The notes: a model not told the origin generated them from the letters alone. DNA of 64,000 bases from Pseudonocardia oroxyli (GCF_900102195.1 NZ_FNBE01000002.1:186001-250000), one strand, 5' to 3'. Counted from the stretch's first letter, positions 27,145-39,025 are shown. A program made the numbers and translations.

Positions 27145-28404
27145 ATGACGGCGTCCGATCCCACCACCGGCGCCGCCGGGCCGCGGGGGGACGACGCCGA
27201 CGTGATCGTGGTCGGGGCGGGCCCCGCGGGCTCGACGGCCGCGGCTCACCTCGCGCGCGCGGGCCTCGAGGTCCTCGTGCTCGAGAAGGCGACCTTCCCG
27301 CGCCCCAAGGTGTGCGGCGACGGGCTGACCCCGCGTGCCGTCGGGCAGCTCGTCGACCTCGGCGTGGACGTGTCCGAGGCCGCGGGGTGGCGGCACAACC
27401 GGGGCCTGCGGGTCGTCGCGGGAGGGGCGAGCCTGGACCTGCCCTGGCCCACGGTCGCCGCCCATCCGGACTTCGGTGCCGTCCGGCCGCGGCAGGACTT
27501 CGACGCGCTGCTCGCCGACCACGCCCGCAAGCAGGGGGCCCGGGTCGTCGAGGGTGCCGCGGTCACCGAGGCCGTGACCGACCGCGGCGGCGTGGTGGTG
27601 GGGGTCCGCACGAAGGAACGCACCTACCGCGCCCCGCTCACCCTGGCCTGCGACGGCGTGTCCGCCCGGGTGGCGCGCTCGCTCGGCATGGCGAAGGACG
27701 ACCGGCGCCCGCTCGGCGTCGCGGTCCGCGGGTACCACCCGCAGCCCGCGGACTTCGACGACACCTATCTCGAGACCCACCTCGAGGTGTGGGACCGCAG
27801 CGGCGCGCGGCCCCGGCTGCTGCCCGGCTACGGCTGGGTCTTCGGGATGGGCGACGGCACCGTGAACGTCGGGCTCGGCGTGCTCGCCACCGACCGCGGC
27901 TCGTTCGACTACCGCAGGCTGCTGCGGGAGTGGACCGCGGAGCTCGGGCTCGGCGAGGGCACGTCGGTCGGCGGCGCCGGGCTGCCGATGGGCTTCAACC
28001 GGACCCCGCACGCCCGCCCCGGCCTGCTCCTGGTCGGCGACGCGGGCGGCATGGTCAACCCGCTCAACGGCGAGGGCATCGCCTACGCGATGGAGTCCGC
28101 CGCCGTCGCCGCCCGGTGCGCGGTGCAGGCGCTCGCCCGGACGGGGGCGTCCCGCGAGGCCGCGGTCGCCGCCTACCCCCGGCAGATGAGCGAGATCCTG
28201 GGCCGCTACTACCGGCTCGCCACCCTCGCCGCCCGCCTGATCGGCAACCCCACGGTCATGCGCGTCGCGACCCGGCACGGGCTGCCGCGCCGGTCCACCA
28301 TGCAGGTGCTGCTCAAGCTCCTGGCCAACCTCTACGACGAGAAGGAGGGGGAGTGGAGCGATCGCGTCCTCCGCACGCTGACCAGGCTGACCCCAGCCTT
28401 GTAA
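27145..28404 (+). CDS. menJ: FAD-dependent menaquinone beta-isoprenyl reductase (geranylgeranyl reductase family)
   Basis: A 419-residue flavoprotein of the geranylgeranyl reductase family. The N-terminal FAD fold DVIVVGAGPAGSTAAAHLARAG, the KVCGDGLTPRAV motif and the VGDAGGMVNPLNGEGIAYAMES motif are intact. It lies right after menG and corresponds to Rv0561c (MenJ), which saturates one isoprene unit of menaquinone. I chose the ATG at 27145, which has AAGGAG, over the in-frame GTG at 27121, because that GTG lies inside the second Rex operator. The nuo genes follow, so quinone tailoring and NADH dehydrogenase probably share redox control. Confidence 0.9.
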   Translation: MTASDPTTGAAGPRGDDADVIVVGAGPAGSTAAAHLARAGLEVLVLEKATFPRPKVCGDGLTPRAVGQLVDLGVDVSEAAGWRHNRGLRVVAGGASLDLPWPTVAAHPDFGAVRPRQDFDALLADHARKQGARVVEGAAVTEAVTDRGGVVVGVRTKERTYRAPLTLACDGVSARVARSLGMAKDDRRPLGVAVRGYHPQPADFDDTYLETHLEVWDRSGARPRLLPGYGWVFGMGDGTVNVGLGVLATDRGSFDYRRLLREWTAELGLGEGTSVGGAGLPMGFNRTPHARPGLLLVGDAGGMVNPLNGEGIAYAMESAAVAARCAVQALARTGASREAAVAAYPRQMSEILGRYYRLATLAARLIGNPTVMRVATRHGLPRRSTMQVLLKLLANLYDEKEGEWSDRVLRTLTRLTPAL

Positions 28405-28405
28405 G

Positions 28406-28432
28406 GGTCACCTCACTCAGAGTGAGGTGACC
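28406..28432. promoter_or_regulatory. Perfect palindrome between menJ and nuoA
   Basis: GGTCACCTCACT and its exact complement flank a 3-nt loop. It follows the menJ stop by 1 nt and could be an attenuating hairpin. Because a -10-like TAGGGT lies at 28442-28447, the right half would also overlap the -35 zone of a nuoA promoter, so an operator role is equally possible. Confidence 0.55.
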
Positions 28433-28441
28433 GCGCACACG

Positions 28442-28447
28442 TAGGGT
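28442..28447 (+). promoter_or_regulatory. Possible internal promoter of nuoA
   Basis: TAGGGT, the same hexamer as the menD and menG boxes, sits 55 nt before the nuoA start. It would give a leader of about 50 nt. The -35 side is covered by the 28406 palindrome. Confidence 0.4.
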
Positions 28448-28502
28448 CCGCGCGACCCCACCCACAGCTCGCCCGGTGTAGTGCAGACGACGAAGGTGCA
28501 CG

Positions 28503-28868
28503 ATGCTCGATCCCTATCTGGCGCTGTTGTTCATGGCCCTGCTGGCCGGCGCGTTCGCGCTGTTCTCGGTCACGGCCGCGCCCTACATCGGCCCGCGCCG
28601 GTACAACCGGGCGAAGCTGGACTCCTACGAGTGCGGCATCGAACCGTCGCCGAAGCCGGTGGTCGGCACCGGTCGGATGCCGGTCGCCTACTACCTCACC
28701 GCGATGTTGTTCATCCTCTTCGACATCGAGCTGGTGTTCCTCTACCCGTACGCGGTCGCGGCGGACTCGCTGGGCCTGTTCGGCCTGGTCGCGGTCACCG
28801 TCTACATCGCCACGATCGGCTTCGTCTACTTCTACGAATGGCGCCGCGGCGGATTGGAGTGGGATTAA
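28503..28868 (+). CDS. nuoA: NADH-quinone oxidoreductase subunit A
   Basis: A small membrane subunit (121 residues) at the junction of the peripheral and membrane arms of complex I. It has three TM segments; the loop [15 protein letters not shown] carries the conserved cysteine of the quinone-site loop, and [13 protein letters not shown] is the family signature. First gene of a 14-gene operon ordered A to N. Confidence 0.97.
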   Translation: MLDPYLALLFMALLAGAFALFSVTAAPYIGPRRYNRAKLDSYECGIEPSPKPVVGTGRMPVAYYLTAMLFILFDIELVFLYPYAVAADSLGLFGLVAVTVYIATIGFVYFYEWRRGGLEWD

Positions 28869-28872
28869 GCCC

Positions 28873-29424
28873 ATGGGCCTGGAAGAGAACCTGCCCTCCG
28901 GGGTCCTGCTGACCAGCGTCGAGAAGCTGGTCAACTGGACCCGCAAGTCGTCGCTGTGGCCCGCGACCTTCGGTCTGGCCTGCTGCGCGATCGAGATGAT
29001 GACGACGGGCGCACCCCGCTACGACCTCGCCCGCTTCGGCATGGAGGTCTTCCGGGCCTCGCCGCGCCAGGCGGACCTGATGATCGTGGCCGGTCGGGTC
29101 AGCAACAAGATGGCCCCGGTCCTGCGCCAGATCTACGACCAGATGCCCGAGCCCCGCTGGGTGCTGGCGATGGGGGTGTGCGCCAGCTCGGGCGGCATGT
29201 TCAACAACTACGCCATCGTCCAGGGCGTGGACCACATCGTGCCGGTGGACATGTACCTGCCGGGCTGCCCGCCGCGCCCGGAGATGCTCATGGACGCGAT
29301 CCTCAAGATCCACGCGAAGATCATGGACGAGCCGCTGGGCAGCAAGCGGGCGGCCGAGCTGGCCGCCAGCGGGCACAAGACCGAGCTCATCCCGTCGTCG
29401 ATCAAGTACGCGAAGAAGGCCTGA
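28873..29424 (+). CDS. nuoB: NADH-quinone oxidoreductase subunit B
   Basis: A 183-residue peripheral subunit that holds cluster N2, the last Fe-S centre before quinone. The ligands are the adjacent cysteines of LACCAIEMM, the cysteine of [10 protein letters not shown] and that of PGCPPRPE. It starts 4 nt after nuoA and shares TGATG with nuoC. Confidence 0.97.
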   Translation: MGLEENLPSGVLLTSVEKLVNWTRKSSLWPATFGLACCAIEMMTTGAPRYDLARFGMEVFRASPRQADLMIVAGRVSNKMAPVLRQIYDQMPEPRWVLAMGVCASSGGMFNNYAIVQGVDHIVPVDMYLPGCPPRPEMLMDAILKIHAKIMDEPLGSKRAAELAASGHKTELIPSSIKYAKKA

Positions 29425-30281
29425 TGAGCGAACCCACGGGCACCAGCAAGGACGGCGCCGAGCCCACCGGCGGCGCGCAGTCCTCCGCCGAGGCGAGCGG
29501 GCCCGCCACCGCCGAGCAGCGCGCCGCGGGCGGCGAGGCCCCGGCGGCGGGCGAGGTCGAGCAGACCGCCGAGTCCGCCGAGACCGCCGCGGCGCCCGAG
29601 GGCGGCACCCGGCTCGCCCCCACCCGCGAGCGGTCCGGCATGTTCGGCGTCCGCGGCTCCGGGGACACCTCCGGCTTCGGTGGCCTGCGCCTGCCCGGCT
29701 ACGCCCCCGCCCCGGCCGAGCGGCCCTACGGCGGCTGGTTCGACGAGCTGGCGGACGACCTCGCCGCGGCGCTCGACGACCGCGGGGTGGCCCGCAGCGC
29801 CGTCCGGCAGATCACGATCGACCGCGGCGAGATCACGTTCTACGTCGAGCGGGAGCGGATCCTCGAGGTCTGCCGCACCCTCCGGGACGAGCCGGACCTG
29901 CGCTTCGAGCTCTGCTCCGGCGTGTCGGGCGTGGACTACACCGCGCCGGACGGCGCCGAGGTGCACCAGCCCCTGCACGTCGTCTACCACCTGCTGTCGA
30001 TGACCTGGCGGCGACGGATCCGGCTCGAGGTCGCCCTCGACCCGGCCGATCCGCACCTGCCCAGCGTCGTGTCCGTCTACCCGACGGCGGACTGGCACGA
30101 GCGCGAGACCTGGGACATGTTCGGCGTGGTCTTCGACGGCCACCCCGCGCTCACCCGGATCCTCATGCCAGACGACTGGCGGGGCCACCCGCAGCGCAAG
30201 GACTACCCGCTGGGCGGGATCCCGGTGGAGTACAAGGGCGCGGAGATCCCTCCGCCCGATGAGCGGAGGGCGTACTCGTGA
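29424..30281 (+). CDS. nuoC: NADH-quinone oxidoreductase subunit C
   Basis: A 285-residue peripheral subunit of the 30-kDa family. The conserved core starts near residue 95 ([20 protein letters not shown]) and includes the signature [27 protein letters not shown] and the C-terminal RKDYPLGG. The first 65 or so residues are an Ala/Glu/Gly-rich, probably disordered extension not needed by the fold. It is not fused to nuoD, unlike in enterobacteria. Confidence 0.96.
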   Translation: MSEPTGTSKDGAEPTGGAQSSAEASGPATAEQRAAGGEAPAAGEVEQTAESAETAAAPEGGTRLAPTRERSGMFGVRGSGDTSGFGGLRLPGYAPAPAERPYGGWFDELADDLAAALDDRGVARSAVRQITIDRGEITFYVERERILEVCRTLRDEPDLRFELCSGVSGVDYTAPDGAEVHQPLHVVYHLLSMTWRRRIRLEVALDPADPHLPSVVSVYPTADWHERETWDMFGVVFDGHPALTRILMPDDWRGHPQRKDYPLGGIPVEYKGAEIPPPDERRAYS

Positions 30282-31600
30282 CCACCGACCCCTACGCCAC
30301 CGAGCGGCAGACCACCGAGGGCCCGGTCTACACGGTCACCGGCGGCGACTGGGACGAGCTGCTGGACAGCGTCGCCCAGGACGAGCACGACGACCGCATC
30401 GTCATCAACATGGGGCCGCAGCACCCGTCGACCCACGGGGTGCTGCGCCTGGTGCTGGAGCTGGAGGGCGAGACCGTCACCCAGGCCCGCTCGGTGATCG
30501 GCTACCTGCACACGGGCATCGAGAAGAACTGCGAGTACCGCACCTGGACCCAGGGCGTCACGTTCGTGACGCGCATGGACTACCTCGCGCCGCTGTTCAA
30601 CGAGGCCGGCTACTGCCTCGGCGTCGAGAAGCTCCTGGAGGTCGAGGTCCCGCGCCGGGCCGCGCTGATCCGCGTGCTGCTCATGGAGATCAACCGGATC
30701 GGCTCGCACCTGGTGTGCCTGGCCACCGGCGGCATGGAGCTGGGCGCCCTCACCGGCATGACGGCGGGGTTCCGTGAGCGCGAGGAGGTCCTCCACCTGC
30801 TGGAGTACCTGACCGGGCTGCGCATGAACCACGCGTTCATCCGGCCGGGCGGCCTCGCCCAGGACCTCCCCGAGGACTGGAGGGAGAAGGTCCTCGACTT
30901 CGTCAAGGTCATGCACTCCCGGCTGCCGGACTACGACAACCTGCTGACCGGCCAGCCGATCTGGAAGCAGCGGCTGCAGGGCGTCGGGTACCTGCCGGTG
31001 GACGGCTGCCTCGCGCTCGGCGCCACCGGCCCGATCCTGCGCTCGGCGGGCCTGGCCTGGGACCAGCGCAAGATCGAGCCGTACTCGCTCTACGAGGAGT
31101 TCGACTTCGAGGTCCCCACGGAGACCGCCGCCGACTGCTACGCCCGCTACCTGCTGCGGGTGGCGGAGATGCGCGAGTCGCTGAAGATCATCGAGCAGGC
31201 CTGCGACAAGATCGAGCCCGGCCCGGTCATGGTCGAGGACCGCAAGATCGCCTGGCCCGCGCAGCTGTCCATCGGCAGCGACGGGATGGGCAACTCCCTC
31301 GAGCACGTCCGCAAGATCATGGGGCAGTCGATGGAGTCCCTGATCCACCACTTCAAGCTGGTCACCGAGGGCTTCCACGTCCCGCCGGGGCAGGTCTACT
31401 CGACCGTCGAGTCCCCGCGCGGCGAGCTGGGCTACCACCTCGTGTCCGACGGCGGCACCAGGCCGGTCCGCGTCCACGTCCGGGACCCCAGCTTCGTGAA
31501 CCTGCAGACGATGCCGGCGATGAGCGAGGGCGGCATGGTCGCGGACGTCATCGCCGCCGTCGCGAGCATCGACCCCGTCATGGGAGGTGTGGACCGATGA
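30278..31600 (+). CDS. nuoD: NADH-quinone oxidoreductase subunit D
   Basis: The 49-kDa quinone-site subunit, 440 residues, related to the [NiFe] hydrogenase large subunit. [11 protein letters not shown] marks the quinone-binding loop, and the C-terminal [35 protein letters not shown] is canonical. The GTG start overlaps the nuoC stop by 4 nt. Confidence 0.97.
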   Translation: MTTDPYATERQTTEGPVYTVTGGDWDELLDSVAQDEHDDRIVINMGPQHPSTHGVLRLVLELEGETVTQARSVIGYLHTGIEKNCEYRTWTQGVTFVTRMDYLAPLFNEAGYCLGVEKLLEVEVPRRAALIRVLLMEINRIGSHLVCLATGGMELGALTGMTAGFREREEVLHLLEYLTGLRMNHAFIRPGGLAQDLPEDWREKVLDFVKVMHSRLPDYDNLLTGQPIWKQRLQGVGYLPVDGCLALGATGPILRSAGLAWDQRKIEPYSLYEEFDFEVPTETAADCYARYLLRVAEMRESLKIIEQACDKIEPGPVMVEDRKIAWPAQLSIGSDGMGNSLEHVRKIMGQSMESLIHHFKLVTEGFHVPPGQVYSTVESPRGELGYHLVSDGGTRPVRVHVRDPSFVNLQTMPAMSEGGMVADVIAAVASIDPVMGGVDR

Positions 31601-32316
31601 GCGAGCGTGCGATGAGCGGCTTCGACGAGCTGACCCACGTGCGGGCGAAGGAGGTCATCGCCCGCTACCCGGTCGCCCGGTCCGCGCTGCTCCCGCTGCT
31701 GCACCTCGTGCAGTCGGTGGAGGGCTGCGTGAGCCAGGACGGCATCCGGTTCTGCGCCGAGCTGCTCGACCTGAGCACCGCCGAGGTCAGCGCGGTGGCG
31801 ACCTTCTACACGATGTACAAGCGGACCCCGTGCGGCGAGCACCTGGTCAGCGTGTGCACGAACACGCTCTGCGCCGCCCTGGGCGGGGACGACATCTACC
31901 GGCGGCTCAGCGAGAGGCTCGGCGTCGGGCACGAGGAGACGGCGGGGGAGCCGGGCACCACCGGCTCGCTGACCCTCGAGCACGCGGAGTGCCTGGCGGC
32001 CTGCGATCTCGCCCCGGTGATCCAGGTCAACTACGAGTACTTCGACAACCAGACCGTCGAGTCGGCGGAGCGGCTGGTCGAGGCGCTGCAGCGCGGCGAG
32101 AAGCCGCACCCCACGCGCGGGGCCCCGCTGACCGACCTGCGGACCGTCGAGCTGGAGCTCGCCGGTTTCACCGAGGACCCGACGGTCGCCGCGGCGGCCG
32201 TCGCCGGCAACTCGGCGGCCCCGGAGACCCTGCGCGGCACCATGATCGCCGCCGAGCGGGGCTGGGCCGCTCCGGCGTTCCCCGACGAGATCCCCGCACT
32301 CCCGGAGAAGTCATGA
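31597..32316 (+). CDS. nuoE: NADH-quinone oxidoreductase subunit E
   Basis: The 24-kDa thioredoxin-like [2Fe-2S] subunit (cluster N1a) of the NADH-oxidising module, 239 residues. Cysteines are in [11 protein letters not shown] and in [13 protein letters not shown]-terminal extension of about 60 residues follows the fold. A second in-frame ATG at 31612 could also be used; the first overlaps nuoD by ATGA, which favours it. Confidence 0.96.
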   Translation: MSERAMSGFDELTHVRAKEVIARYPVARSALLPLLHLVQSVEGCVSQDGIRFCAELLDLSTAEVSAVATFYTMYKRTPCGEHLVSVCTNTLCAALGGDDIYRRLSERLGVGHEETAGEPGTTGSLTLEHAECLAACDLAPVIQVNYEYFDNQTVESAERLVEALQRGEKPHPTRGAPLTDLRTVELELAGFTEDPTVAAAAVAGNSAAPETLRGTMIAAERGWAAPAFPDEIPALPEKS

Positions 32317-33635
32317 GCGACATCCTGACCCCCGTGCTCACCTCGAGGTGGGCGCAGGAGAACTCCTGGACGCTGGAGACCTACGAGCGCACCGGCGGGT
32401 ACCGGGCGATGCGCACCGCGCTCGCCGGGCACCCGGACCAGCTGATCCAGCTCTGCAAGGACTCCGGCCTGCGCGGCCGGGGCGGCGCGGGCTTCCCGAC
32501 GGGCATGAAGTGGTCCTTCATCCCGCAGGGCGGCGAGGGCGCGGGCGCCAAGCCGAAATACCTCGTGATCAACGCGGACGAGGGCGAGCCGGGGACCTGC
32601 AAGGACATCCCGACGATGATGGCGGACCCGCACTCGCTCATCGAGGGCTGCATCATCACCAGCTACGCGATCCGCGCGAACTTCTGCGCGATCTACGTGC
32701 GCGGCGAGGCCCTGCACCCGATCCGCAGGCTGCGCGCCGCGGTCGCCGAGGCCTACGCGCAGGGCTACCTGGGCACGGACATCCTCGGCACCGGCTTCGA
32801 CCTCGAGATCGTGGTGCACGCCGGCGCGGGCGCCTACATCTGCGGCGAGGAGACGGCGCTGCTGGACTCCCTCGAGGGGCGGCGCGGGCAGCCGCGGCTC
32901 AAGCCCCCGTTCCCGGCGACGGCGGGCCTCTACGCCAGCCCCACCGTGGTGAACAACGTGGAGACGATCGCCTCGGTCCCCTACATCGTGGCGGGCGGCG
33001 CGGAGTGGTTCCGCACCATGGGGTCCGAGAAGTCCCCGGGCCCGAAGATCTACTCGGTGTCCGGCCACGTGGAGCGGCCCGGGCAGTACGAGGCCCCGAT
33101 GGGCATCACGCTGCGGACGCTGCTGGAGCTCGCGGGCGGGATGAAGGACGGGATCCCGCTCAAGTTCTGGACACCCGGCGGCTCCTCCACGCCGATGTTC
33201 ACCGCCGAGCACCTGGACGTCCCGCTGGACTTCGAGGGCGCGGCGGGTGCCGGCTCCATGTTGGGGACGACGGCCGTGCAGGTCTTCAACGAGACCGTCT
33301 CCGTGCCGTGGGCGGTCATGAAGTGGACCGAGTTCTACAAGCACGAGAGCTGCGGCAAGTGCACCCCGTGCCGCGAGGGCACGTACTGGCTGGTCCAGAT
33401 CCTGGAGCGGATGGTGCACGGCGAGGGCACCGAGTCGGACGTCGAGACCCTGCTGGACGTCTGCGACAACATCCTCGGCCGCTCGTTCTGTGCGCTCGGC
33501 GACGGCGCGACCAGCCCGATCACCAGCGGCATCAAGTACTTCCGCCAGGAGTTCCTGGACCTGATCGCCGAGCAGCCGGCCGTCGCGCGGCCCGAGCAGC
33601 TGGCCGATGTCGAACTGACCGGAGCCCCCGCATGA
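32313..33635 (+). CDS. nuoF: NADH-quinone oxidoreductase subunit F
   Basis: The 51-kDa NADH- and FMN-binding subunit, 440 residues. NADH site: [16 protein letters not shown] site: [25 protein letters not shown] follows, and the N3 [4Fe-4S] ligands are in [12 protein letters not shown] with the fourth cysteine in [13 protein letters not shown] overlap with nuoE. Confidence 0.97.
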   Translation: MSDILTPVLTSRWAQENSWTLETYERTGGYRAMRTALAGHPDQLIQLCKDSGLRGRGGAGFPTGMKWSFIPQGGEGAGAKPKYLVINADEGEPGTCKDIPTMMADPHSLIEGCIITSYAIRANFCAIYVRGEALHPIRRLRAAVAEAYAQGYLGTDILGTGFDLEIVVHAGAGAYICGEETALLDSLEGRRGQPRLKPPFPATAGLYASPTVVNNVETIASVPYIVAGGAEWFRTMGSEKSPGPKIYSVSGHVERPGQYEAPMGITLRTLLELAGGMKDGIPLKFWTPGGSSTPMFTAEHLDVPLDFEGAAGAGSMLGTTAVQVFNETVSVPWAVMKWTEFYKHESCGKCTPCREGTYWLVQILERMVHGEGTESDVETLLDVCDNILGRSFCALGDGATSPITSGIKYFRQEFLDLIAEQPAVARPEQLADVELTGAPA

Positions 33636-36016
33636 CGACCACCGAGACCGAGACCGTCACGCTCACCATCGACGGCATCGAGGTCACCGCGCCGAAGGGC
33701 GAGATCCTCATCCGCACCTGCGAGCGGCTCGGGATCATCGTCCCGCGCTTCTGCGACCATCCCCTGCTCGAGCCGGCGGGCGCGTGCCGCCAGTGCCTGG
33801 TCGAGGTGGAGATGGGCGGGCGGCCCATGCCGAAGCCGCAGGCCAGCTGCACCATGACCGTCGCGGACGGGATGGTCGTCAAGACCCAGCACACCTCGCC
33901 CGTCGCCGACAAGGCGCAGCAGGGCGTGATGGAGCTGCTGCTGATCAACCACCCGCTGGACTGCCCGATCTGCGACAAGGGCGGCGAGTGCCCCCTGCAG
34001 AACCAGGCGATGTCCACCGGCCGCACGGACTCCCGGTTCGTCGAGACCAAGCGGACCTTCCCGAAGCCGCTGCCCATCTCGTCGCAGGTGCTGCTGGACC
34101 GCGAGCGCTGCGTGCTCTGCCAGCGCTGCACCCGCTTCTCCGACGAGATCGCGGGCGACCCGTTCATCGACCTGCTGGAGCGCGGCGCGAACCAGCAGAT
34201 CGGCACGGCGGAGGACAAGCCCTTCCAGAGCTACTTCTCCGGCAACACCATCCAGATCTGCCCGGTCGGCGCGCTGACCAGCGCGGCGTACCGGTTCCGC
34301 TCCCGGCCGTTCGACCTGAAGTCCACGCCGAGCGTGTGCGAGCACTGCAGCTCCGGCTGCGCCTCGCGCACCGACACCCGGCGCGGCCAGGTCATGCGCA
34401 AGCTGGCCGGCAACGATCCCGAGGTCAACGAGGAGTGGCTCTGCGACAAGGGCCGCTTCGCCTTCCGCTACCTCGGCGCGAAGCAGCGGATCACCCGGCC
34501 GCTGCTGCGGGACGAGTCCGGGCAGCTCGTCGAGGTCTCCTGGACCGAGGCCCTGCGGGTCGCGGCCGAGGGGCTGCTCGCCGCCCGGGGCAACCGGGGC
34601 ATCGGGGTCCTGGCCGGGGGGCGCCTCACCCGTGAGGACGCCTACGCCTACGCCAAGTTCGCCCGGGTCGCCGCCGGCACCCACGACGTGGACTTCCGGG
34701 CCCGGCCGCACTCCGCCGAGGAGCTGGCGTTCCTGCAGACCCAGCTCACCCCGACGGTCACGTTCGCGGCCGTCGAGGCCGCGCCGAGCGTGCTGACCGT
34801 CGGCATGGACCTGGAGGAGGAGTCGGGGATCCTGTTCCTGCGGGTCCGCAAGGCCGTGCGCAAGCACGGGCAGCGGGTGTTCACGCTGGGGCAGTGGTCC
34901 ACGCCGGGCGTCGAGAAGACGCACGCGACCCTGATCAAGTCCGTTCCCGGCGCCGAGGCGAGCGTCCTGCGCGAGCTGTCCGTCGGGGGCGAGCTCGTGG
35001 ACGCCCTGTCCGCCACCGGATCGGTGATCCTGGTCGGCGACCGGGCCGCCGAGGTGCCCGGTCTGCACTCCGCCGTCGCCGAGCTCGCGACCCGCACGGG
35101 TGCGCAGGTCGCCTGGGTCCCGCGCCGCGCGGGGGACCGGGGTGCCCTGGAGGTCGGCGCGGTGCCGACGCTGCTGCCGGGCGGGCGGCCCGTCACCGAC
35201 GCGGCCGCGCGCGCCGAGGTGGAGCGGGCCTGGGGTGTCACGCTCTCGGCCGAGCCGGGCCGCAGCACCGACGAGATCCTCGCCGCCGCCGCGTCCGGTG
35301 CGCTGTCCGGGCTGGTCGTCGGCGGGGTGGACCCGCACGACCTGGCCGACCCGGCCGCCGCGCTCGCCGGGCTGGCGAACGTCGGGTTCCTGGTCAGCCT
35401 CGAGATCATGACCTCCGCGGTCACCGAGCTCGCCGACGTGGTGCTGCCGGTGGCCCCGGACGCCCACCGGGCGGGCACCTACGTGAACTGGGAGGGCCGC
35501 CACCGCCCGTTCGCGCCGTCGCTCGACGGTGGGGGTGTGCTGCCGGACTGCCGGGTGCTGGACACCCTGGCCGTCGAGATGGACGTGGACCTGTTCACCC
35601 AGACCCCGTCCGCGGCGGCCGGTGACCTCGACCGGCTCGGGCCCTACACCGGGACCTTCACCGCGCCGACCGAGCGGCCCGGCAGCACGCCGCGGCCCGC
35701 GCAGGTCGGCTCGGCGGTCCTCGCGACCTGGCGGCAGCTGCTCGACGACGGCGCGCTGCAGGTCGACGAGCCCGCGCTGGCGGGCACCGCCCGCGCCCCG
35801 CGGGTGCGCGCGAACGCGGCCACGGCCGAGCGGCTGGGGCTGACCGAGGGCGGGCAGGCGAGCGTCGCCACCGACCGGGGGGCCATCACGCTGCCGGTCG
35901 AGCTGGCCGACCTGCCCGACGGCGTCGTCTGGCTCCCGGCGCACTCGCCCGGGTCCCAGGTGCGGAGCACGTTGGGTGTCGGGCACGGAGCTCTGGTGAG
36001 GGTGACCGCAGGATGA
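33632..36016 (+). CDS. nuoG: NADH-quinone oxidoreductase subunit G
   Basis: A 794-residue Fe-S subunit. The N-terminal [2Fe-2S] domain ([18 protein letters not shown]) is followed by the His/Cys cluster ([14 protein letters not shown]), a further [4Fe-4S] ([10 protein letters not shown] with a distal CPVGAL) and a molybdopterin-oxidoreductase-like body. CEHCSSGC plus EWLCDKGRF provides the four ligands of the extra N7 cluster, which is absent from many complex I enzymes but present in E. coli and actinobacteria. Confidence 0.97.
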   Translation: MTTTETETVTLTIDGIEVTAPKGEILIRTCERLGIIVPRFCDHPLLEPAGACRQCLVEVEMGGRPMPKPQASCTMTVADGMVVKTQHTSPVADKAQQGVMELLLINHPLDCPICDKGGECPLQNQAMSTGRTDSRFVETKRTFPKPLPISSQVLLDRERCVLCQRCTRFSDEIAGDPFIDLLERGANQQIGTAEDKPFQSYFSGNTIQICPVGALTSAAYRFRSRPFDLKSTPSVCEHCSSGCASRTDTRRGQVMRKLAGNDPEVNEEWLCDKGRFAFRYLGAKQRITRPLLRDESGQLVEVSWTEALRVAAEGLLAARGNRGIGVLAGGRLTREDAYAYAKFARVAAGTHDVDFRARPHSAEELAFLQTQLTPTVTFAAVEAAPSVLTVGMDLEEESGILFLRVRKAVRKHGQRVFTLGQWSTPGVEKTHATLIKSVPGAEASVLRELSVGGELVDALSATGSVILVGDRAAEVPGLHSAVAELATRTGAQVAWVPRRAGDRGALEVGAVPTLLPGGRPVTDAAARAEVERAWGVTLSAEPGRSTDEILAAAASGALSGLVVGGVDPHDLADPAAALAGLANVGFLVSLEIMTSAVTELADVVLPVAPDAHRAGTYVNWEGRHRPFAPSLDGGGVLPDCRVLDTLAVEMDVDLFTQTPSAAAGDLDRLGPYTGTFTAPTERPGSTPRPAQVGSAVLATWRQLLDDGALQVDEPALAGTARAPRVRANAATAERLGLTEGGQASVATDRGAITLPVELADLPDGVVWLPAHSPGSQVRSTLGVGHGALVRVTAG

Positions 36017-37296
36017 ACCTCCTCGCGCAGCAGGACGGCATGACCCACACCCAGCAGCTCCTGGCGGACGACCCGATCTGGCTGGTCCTGCTCAAGGTCG
36101 TGGTGCTGTTCGCCGTCGGCGTGGTGCTGACCCTGTTCATGATCAACTGGGAGCGCAAGGTCGTCGGCCGGATGCAGCAGCGTCCGGGCCCGAACCGGAC
36201 CGGCCCCGGCGGCTGGCTGCAGTCCCTCGCGGACGGGCTCAAGCTCGCGTTCAAAGAGGACATCATGCCGGTCCTCGCCGACAAGAAGGTCTACTTCCTC
36301 GCCCCGGTGATCTCCACGATCCCGGCGTTCGTGGCCTTCTCCGTCATCCCGTTCGGCGGCGAGGTGTCGATCTTCGGCGAGCGCACGGTGCTGCAGCTGG
36401 TGGACCTGCCGGTCGGCGTGCTCGTGGTGCTGGCCTGCTCCTCCATCGGCGTCTACGGGATCGTGCTCGGCGGCTGGGCCTCCGGGAACCCGTACTCGCT
36501 GCTCGGCGCGCTGCGCAGCGCGGCGCAGGTGATCTCCTACGAGATCGCGTTGGGGCTCTCCGTCGTCGGCGTCATCCTCTACGCGGGCTCGCTGTCCACG
36601 GCGGACATCGTCGAGGCGCAGTCCGGCGGCTGGTACTTCTACCTGCTGCTGCCCAGCTTCGTGATCTTCGTGATCTCGATGGTCGGCGAGACCAACCGGG
36701 CGCCGTTCGACCTCCCGGAGGCCGAGTCGGAGCTGGTCGGCGGCTTCCACACCGAGTACACGTCGCTGAAGTTCGCGCTGTTCTTCCTGGCCGAGTACGT
36801 CAACATGGTCACCGTCTCCGCGATGGCGACCACGCTGTTCCTGGGCGGCGGGCGCATCCCGTTCCTCGGGCCGGTGAACGGCTGGATCGAGTTCGTCGTC
36901 TTCATCGCCAAGACGCTGCTCTTCCTGTTCCTCTTCATCTGGCTGCGGGGCACGCTGCCGCGCTTCCGCTACGACCAGTTCATGAAGCTGGGCTGGAAGG
37001 TGCTGGTCCCGGTCGCGCTGATCTGGACCATGATCGTCTTCGCCATCCGGGTGTTCCGCACCACGACGGGCGCGGAGAGCACGGCGGCGCTGGTCATCGC
37101 GATCGTGCTCGGCTTCGCGGCCGTGCTGACCATCGCGTTCATGCTGCCGGACCGCACCGAGGACGCGGCGGACGTCGAGCTCGCGAGCAGCTACCCGGTG
37201 CCGCCGCTCGACCTCGCCCCGCCCGGCCGGTCCCGGAAGCGGATCGCACGGGCCACACCCGATCCCGAACCCGCTCTCACCGGGAAGGAGGACTAG
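36013..37296 (+). CDS. nuoH: NADH-quinone oxidoreductase subunit H
   Basis: A 427-residue membrane subunit that forms the quinone entry tunnel. [29 protein letters not shown] and the loop [25 protein letters not shown] are the key signatures. About eight TM segments are followed by a hydrophilic C-terminal tail (residues 385-427) longer than in E. coli. ATGA overlap with nuoG. Confidence 0.97.
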   Translation: MNLLAQQDGMTHTQQLLADDPIWLVLLKVVVLFAVGVVLTLFMINWERKVVGRMQQRPGPNRTGPGGWLQSLADGLKLAFKEDIMPVLADKKVYFLAPVISTIPAFVAFSVIPFGGEVSIFGERTVLQLVDLPVGVLVVLACSSIGVYGIVLGGWASGNPYSLLGALRSAAQVISYEIALGLSVVGVILYAGSLSTADIVEAQSGGWYFYLLLPSFVIFVISMVGETNRAPFDLPEAESELVGGFHTEYTSLKFALFFLAEYVNMVTVSAMATTLFLGGGRIPFLGPVNGWIEFVVFIAKTLLFLFLFIWLRGTLPRFRYDQFMKLGWKVLVPVALIWTMIVFAIRVFRTTTGAESTAALVIAIVLGFAAVLTIAFMLPDRTEDAADVELASSYPVPPLDLAPPGRSRKRIARATPDPEPALTGKED

Positions 37297-37299
37297 CAG

Positions 37300-37842
37300 A
37301 TGTTCGACTTCTTCAAAGGCTTCGGCGTCACCTTCTCGACGATGTTCAAGAAGGTCGTCACCGAGGAGTACCCCGAGGACTTCCCCCCGGCCGCGCCCCG
37401 CTATCACGGCCGCCACCAGCTCAACCGGCACCCGGACGGGCTGGAGAAGTGCGTGGGGTGCGAGCTCTGCGCGTGGGCCTGCCCGGCGGACGCGATCTTC
37501 GTCGAGGGCGGGGACAACACCGAGGAGGCGCGGTTCTCCCCCGGTGAGCGCTACGGCGCGGACTACCAGATCAACTACCTGCGCTGCATCGGCTGCGGCC
37601 TGTGCATCGAGGCCTGCCCCACCCGCTCGCTCACGATGACGAACTTCTACGAGCTGGCGGACGACAACCGGCAGGACCTGATCTACACGAAGGAACAGCT
37701 GCTCGCGCCGCTGCTGCCGGGCATGGAGCAGCCGCCGCACCCCATGCGGCTCGGGAAGGACGAGCAGGACTACTACGTGCAGGGCCCCGTCCTGGCGCGT
37801 CAGGGTGTGGAGTCCGACCCCGTCGGGGAGCAGGTCCGATGA
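37300..37842 (+). CDS. nuoI: NADH-quinone oxidoreductase subunit I
   Basis: A 180-residue ferredoxin-like subunit with two [4Fe-4S] clusters (N6a and N6b). Ligands are [12 protein letters not shown] and [12 protein letters not shown]. An amphipathic N-terminal helix docks to the membrane arm. SD GAAGGAGG. Confidence 0.97.
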   Translation: MFDFFKGFGVTFSTMFKKVVTEEYPEDFPPAAPRYHGRHQLNRHPDGLEKCVGCELCAWACPADAIFVEGGDNTEEARFSPGERYGADYQINYLRCIGCGLCIEACPTRSLTMTNFYELADDNRQDLIYTKEQLLAPLLPGMEQPPHPMRLGKDEQDYYVQGPVLARQGVESDPVGEQVR

Positions 37843-38717
37843 TCCTCGCGCAGGTCGCCGACTCGACGGCGGGCAACGCCGGCGTCGGCGAGGCGATCGT
37901 CTTCTGGATCCTCGGCCCGGTGGCGCTGGCCGCCGCGGTCGCGATGATCTTCGCCCGCAACGCGGTGCACTCGGCGCTGTTCCTGGTGCTGACGATGCTC
38001 TCGCTCGCCGTGCTCTACATGATGCAGCAGGCCCCGTTCCTCGGGTTCGTGCAGATCATCGTGTACACGGGCGCGGTGATGATGCTGTTCCTGTTCGTGC
38101 TGATGCTGGTGGGTCGCGACAGCGCCGACTCGGTCGTCGAGGTGCTGCGCGGGCAACGCGTCTGGGCCGCGATCCTGGGCCTGGGCTTCGCGCTGCTGCT
38201 GGTCGCGGGCGTCGGGCGGACGATGTTCGCGGTCCCGTCCGCCGGGCTGGGAGCCCGGGCGGGCAACGGCAACCTCACCGGCATCGGGCAGCTGGTCTTC
38301 ACCGAGTACGTGTGGCCCTTCGAGCTCACCGCCGCCCTGCTGATGACCTCGGCGCTCGGGGCGCTGGTGCTGGCCTTCGCCCAGCGCAAGCCGCGCGAGC
38401 GGAACGGTCAGCGGGCCGCGGTGATCGCGCGCCTGCGCGGCGACCGGATCTCCCCGCTGCCCGGCCCCGGCGTCTACGCCACGGCCAACTCCGTGGCCGT
38501 CCCCGCGCTGCTGCCGGACGGGTCGATCGCCCCCGAGTCGCTGTCGGAGATCCTCGAGGGCCACGAGGTGGACGAGACCCCCCGTCCGCCCGCGGACGGG
38601 CACTCCCTGCAGGGTCGGCGCAAGGAGCTGGAGCCGCCGAGCGAGCTTGCGAGCTCGGCCATCGACACAGCGCCTGGGCGAAGCCGGCCGACGAGCGCCA
38701 GCGAGGAGGAGCGGTGA
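37839..38717 (+). CDS. nuoJ: NADH-quinone oxidoreductase subunit J
   Basis: A 292-residue membrane subunit with five TM segments, including [17 protein letters not shown], the flexible helix that gates proton flow. The last 100 residues are hydrophilic and end in a Ser/Glu-rich tail. DNA coding the tail (38640-38717) contains short inverted repeats and codon use looser than the core, so the tail may be a late addition. ATGA overlap with nuoI. Confidence 0.95.
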   Translation: MILAQVADSTAGNAGVGEAIVFWILGPVALAAAVAMIFARNAVHSALFLVLTMLSLAVLYMMQQAPFLGFVQIIVYTGAVMMLFLFVLMLVGRDSADSVVEVLRGQRVWAAILGLGFALLLVAGVGRTMFAVPSAGLGARAGNGNLTGIGQLVFTEYVWPFELTAALLMTSALGALVLAFAQRKPRERNGQRAAVIARLRGDRISPLPGPGVYATANSVAVPALLPDGSIAPESLSEILEGHEVDETPRPPADGHSLQGRRKELEPPSELASSAIDTAPGRSRPTSASEEER

Positions 38718-39013
38718 GCCCCACGAACTACCTGCTCCTGAGCGGGTTGCTCTTCACCATCGGGGCCGTCGGGGTGCTGGTGCGCCGCAACGCGATCGTC
38801 GTGTTCATGTGCATCGAGCTGATGCTGAACGCGGTGAACCTGTCGCTGGTCACCTTCGCCCGCATCAACGGCACGCTCGACGGCCAGGTCATGGCGTTCT
38901 TCGTCATGGTCGTGGCGGCCGCCGAGGTGGTCGTCGGCCTCGCCATCATCATGTCGATCTTCCGAACCCGCAGGAGCTCGTCGGTCGACGACGCCAACCT
39001 GCTGAAGTACTAG
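38714..39013 (+). CDS. nuoK: NADH-quinone oxidoreductase subunit K
   Basis: A 99-residue, three-TM MrpC-like subunit. Both proton-path glutamates are present, in [13 protein letters not shown] and [16 protein letters not shown] start overlapping the nuoJ stop; the GAGGAG SD lies inside nuoJ. Confidence 0.97.
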   Translation: MSPTNYLLLSGLLFTIGAVGVLVRRNAIVVFMCIELMLNAVNLSLVTFARINGTLDGQVMAFFVMVVAAAEVVVGLAIIMSIFRTRRSSSVDDANLLKY

Positions 39014-39025
39014 GAGCCGTCGACG

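Noticed and set aside
33335-35986. 883-codon open frame on the minus strand opposite nuoG
   Set aside because: Shadow of a GC-rich gene: the frame is rich in Arg, Gly, His and Pro, has no domain, and the opposite strand is clearly nuoG.
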